Below, piece by piece: positions 6,931 through 8,263 of a stretch of DNA of 8,263 nt. The translations under genes were made by a program, and so were the position numbers. The stretch lies in assembly GCA_029253325.1 (NCBI GenBank), contig JAQWZS010000106.1, positions 1 through 8,263 on the forward strand, in the 5' to 3' direction. This DNA is from Bacteroidia bacterium (GTDB lineage: Bacteria > Bacteroidota > Bacteroidia > NS11-12g > UBA9320). The first letter of the stretch is position 1. Each line of letters starts with the position of its first letter. Under the pieces are notes generated by a model. That model was not told where the DNA came from. It did not search any database and was given only the letters and a program-made list of their open reading frames with translations.

Positions 6931-7983
6931 ATGGATACAAAGATTAGCACTAAAAGTTTAAAAATCCTACTTGCTCCATTCATTTTTGCTGGAGTTTTTA
7001 TGTTCCAAGCCTGTACGAAAAACAAACACACCAAAAATCTATCTAATATAGATACCAAAATGAAAATAGAACGTTTTGAGCAAGAACTATTTTCATGTAA
7101 AAGTGTGAGTGATATCGTTCGTTTATCTGAGACTAAACCAGACTTTTATAAAGTTTTCACGGAAAACATTATTGCATCAAATGTCCAATTCCCGGATGCA
7201 ACAGACGCTGATATTGCAGTAGAATTATATAAGTATATTTCGCACCAAGACATGGATTCTTTGTACAAGATCACTCAGAAAGAATTCAATAATTTTCAAT
7301 CCTACTCAAATGAACTATTAAAGGCTTCAAAATACATCCTAAATTATTTCCCTGAAGATACAATTGATGAAGTCACAACGTTTATATCAACCTTTCATTA
7401 CGGGGCTGTATATGATCAACAATCCAAAAAATTTGGTGTTGGACTAGATATGTATCTAGGGTCTAAATTTGAGGTATATACTTTGCTAAATCCTGAGAAC
7501 TTTCCATTGTATCGCATCAAAAAATTTGAGCCTTATCGAATTGTACCTAATTGTATTCAAACTTATGTGGATGTTAAAGTGCCTGAACATATCTCGACCA
7601 CCTTTATTGACCAAGCTATTTATGAGGGTAAAAAACTATATTTATTAGACCTTCTTCTACCAGAATATCATGATTCGCTTAAAATTAATTATTTATTCAA
7701 CCAAATAGAATGGTGCCAAAATCAAGAGGAAAATATTTGGTCCTACCTTGTTCAAGAAGAGGAACTTTTTAACTCAGATAAAAATGAGTATCAAAAAAGA
7801 TATTTCAATGACGGACCATTTACGGCTCCTTTTGGCAATGAAAGTAGCCCTAGAACTGGTGCATGGGTTGGTTGGCAAATTGTACGTAATTACATGGAAA
7901 ACCACCCCAAAATTTCTATTCATCAACTATTGAACAATAGCAATCACATGGAAATATTCCAAGAAAGTAGATATAGACCCTAG
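6931..7983 (+). CDS. gldB: Gliding motility lipoprotein GldB
   Basis: A 350-residue lipoprotein. The signal region is KSLKILLAPFIFAGVFMFQAC, hydrophobic from about 11 with the lipidated Cys at 28. GldB is one of the Gld proteins needed for gliding in Flavobacterium johnsoniae and is associated with the T9SS/gliding machinery; its biochemical activity is unknown. Family features recognised: MKIERFEQELF (44-54), FGVGLDMYLG (168-177), a mid-section with PENFPLYRIKKFEPYRIVP (188-206), GKKLYLLDLLLP (233-244), ENIWSYLVQEEELFNSD (267-283), RYFNDGPFTAPFGNESSPR (290-308), GAWVGWQIVRNYM (310-322) and the closing SRYRP. I see no HExxH zinc-protease motif, although related folds (DUF2268) carry one. The start is fixed by an in-frame TAA at 6928-6930 immediately upstream. 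There is no gldC downstream; the next gene is convergent and shares the CTAG stop palindrome. Full length, apparently intact. Confidence 0.9.
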   Translation: MDTKISTKSLKILLAPFIFAGVFMFQACTKNKHTKNLSNIDTKMKIERFEQELFSCKSVSDIVRLSETKPDFYKVFTENIIASNVQFPDATDADIAVELYKYISHQDMDSLYKITQKEFNNFQSYSNELLKASKYILNYFPEDTIDEVTTFISTFHYGAVYDQQSKKFGVGLDMYLGSKFEVYTLLNPENFPLYRIKKFEPYRIVPNCIQTYVDVKVPEHISTTFIDQAIYEGKKLYLLDLLLPEYHDSLKINYLFNQIEWCQNQEENIWSYLVQEEELFNSDKNEYQKRYFNDGPFTAPFGNESSPRTGAWVGWQIVRNYMENHPKISIHQLLNNSNHMEIFQESRYRP

Positions 7984-8263
7984 ATTTTTTCTTCAAAAAA
8001 GTGGTATATCCCATCAGGCTGAATAACTACCATTGGAATTTTTCTGTTTTTTTCAAAATAAGAATATCCTTTTTTGAGATGACTCCAAAAATTAAGTAAC
8101 TTTTTATCATCGTATTGGTCCGATAATAGTTGAAAATTTTCTTGATTTAAACGAGTTGGAAAAAGATGAATTGGTATGGATTCCTGCCCATTATTTCTTG
8201 CCTCAACACACAAAACATATAATTCTTTGATAAAACTATCCGTTATCGGAATGCACCCTATGG
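7980..8263 (-). CDS. YafK/DpaA-type L,D-transpeptidase-family protein, 5' partial
   Basis: The frame is open through the right edge, so only the C-terminal 93 or so residues are visible. A TTG at 8211-8213 could be called as a start, but the reading continues upstream as IGCIPITDSFIKELYVL, which contains the expected catalytic cysteine (codon 8253-8255) of the YkuD fold; the TTG is therefore just an internal Leu codon. The following SIPIHLFPTRLN, then NFWSHLKKGYSYFEKNRKIP and VVIQPDGIYHFF, match the C-terminal pattern I know for YafK proteins (GC-x-x-x-T/D, VHIFPF, FW-x-x-L-x-x-GY-x-x-F). E. coli YafK (DpaA) cuts the link between Braun lipoprotein and peptidoglycan; Bacteroidota generally lack that lipoprotein, so the substrate here is open. 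The catalytic His and any signal peptide lie outside the window. Its TAG stop overlaps the gldB stop within CTAG. Confidence 0.75.
   Translation of the reverse strand, partial: IGCIPITDSFIKELYVLCVEARNNGQESIPIHLFPTRLNQENFQLLSDQYDDKKLLNFWSHLKKGYSYFEKNRKIPMVVIQPDGIYHFFEEKI
7985..8000. repeat. T6-CTTC-A6 inverted repeat just past the gldB stop
   Basis: Six T residues (7985-7990) and six A residues (7995-8000) flank CTTC, forming a short all-A/T hairpin. It begins two bases after the gldB stop and lies inside the coding end of the opposite gene, encoding its Phe-Phe-Glu-Glu-Lys tail. It might help end gldB transcription, but no T tract follows the stem, and it could be no more than a consequence of AT-rich codons. 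Confidence 0.25.

Noticed and set aside
7748..7933. 61-residue plus-strand frame inside gldB
   Set aside because: Out-of-frame shadow over the conserved GldB C-terminus.

Overview
The window is AT-rich and reads as chromosomal DNA of a Bacteroidota bacterium, probably from a gliding or T9SS-bearing lineage near Flavobacteriia or Saprospiria. Evidence: a clear GldB gliding lipoprotein, a PorT-type outer-membrane beta-barrel, lipoproteins with Bacteroidota-style signal peptides, starts without a Shine-Dalgarno, and promoter elements of the Bacteroidota form TAnnTTTG. Genes are packed tightly. The longest stretch without a gene is about 138 bp (4408-4545), so nothing exceeds 300 bp.

Layout, left to right. 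(1) The 3' part of a MORN-repeat protein (+), cut by the window edge, whose end overlaps by 15 bp the end of (2) an aspartate kinase (-). (3) Diverging from the kinase across 42 bp is class I fructose-1,6-bisphosphatase (+), with a good Bacteroidota promoter. (4) Starting at the base after the fbp stop is a small Cys-rich lipoprotein (+) whose cysteine spacing resembles a Kunitz/BPTI domain. (5) Converging on it is an RhlE-type DEAD-box RNA helicase (-). (6) Upstream of the helicase on the same strand is glutamine-dependent NAD+ synthetase (-), itself 8 bp downstream of (7) an outer-membrane beta-barrel protein (-). (8) Diverging from the barrel gene across only 16 bp is gldB (+). (9) GldB converges on the C-terminal part of a YafK/DpaA-type L,D-transpeptidase-family protein (-), cut by the right edge; the two stop codons share one CTAG palindrome.

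Function. Most of the window is core metabolism and housekeeping: entry to the aspartate family of amino acids, gluconeogenesis, NAD synthesis and RNA remodelling. The right third is about the cell envelope: a beta-barrel, the GldB lipoprotein and a peptidoglycan-related enzyme. The nadE/gldB neighbourhood is, from memory, common in Bacteroidota, but here a barrel gene lies between them and gldC does not follow gldB.

I found no mobile element, CRISPR array, tRNA, rRNA or defence system. I do not see a convincing new multi-gene system. The best lead for something little described is the Kunitz-like lipoprotein abutting fbp.
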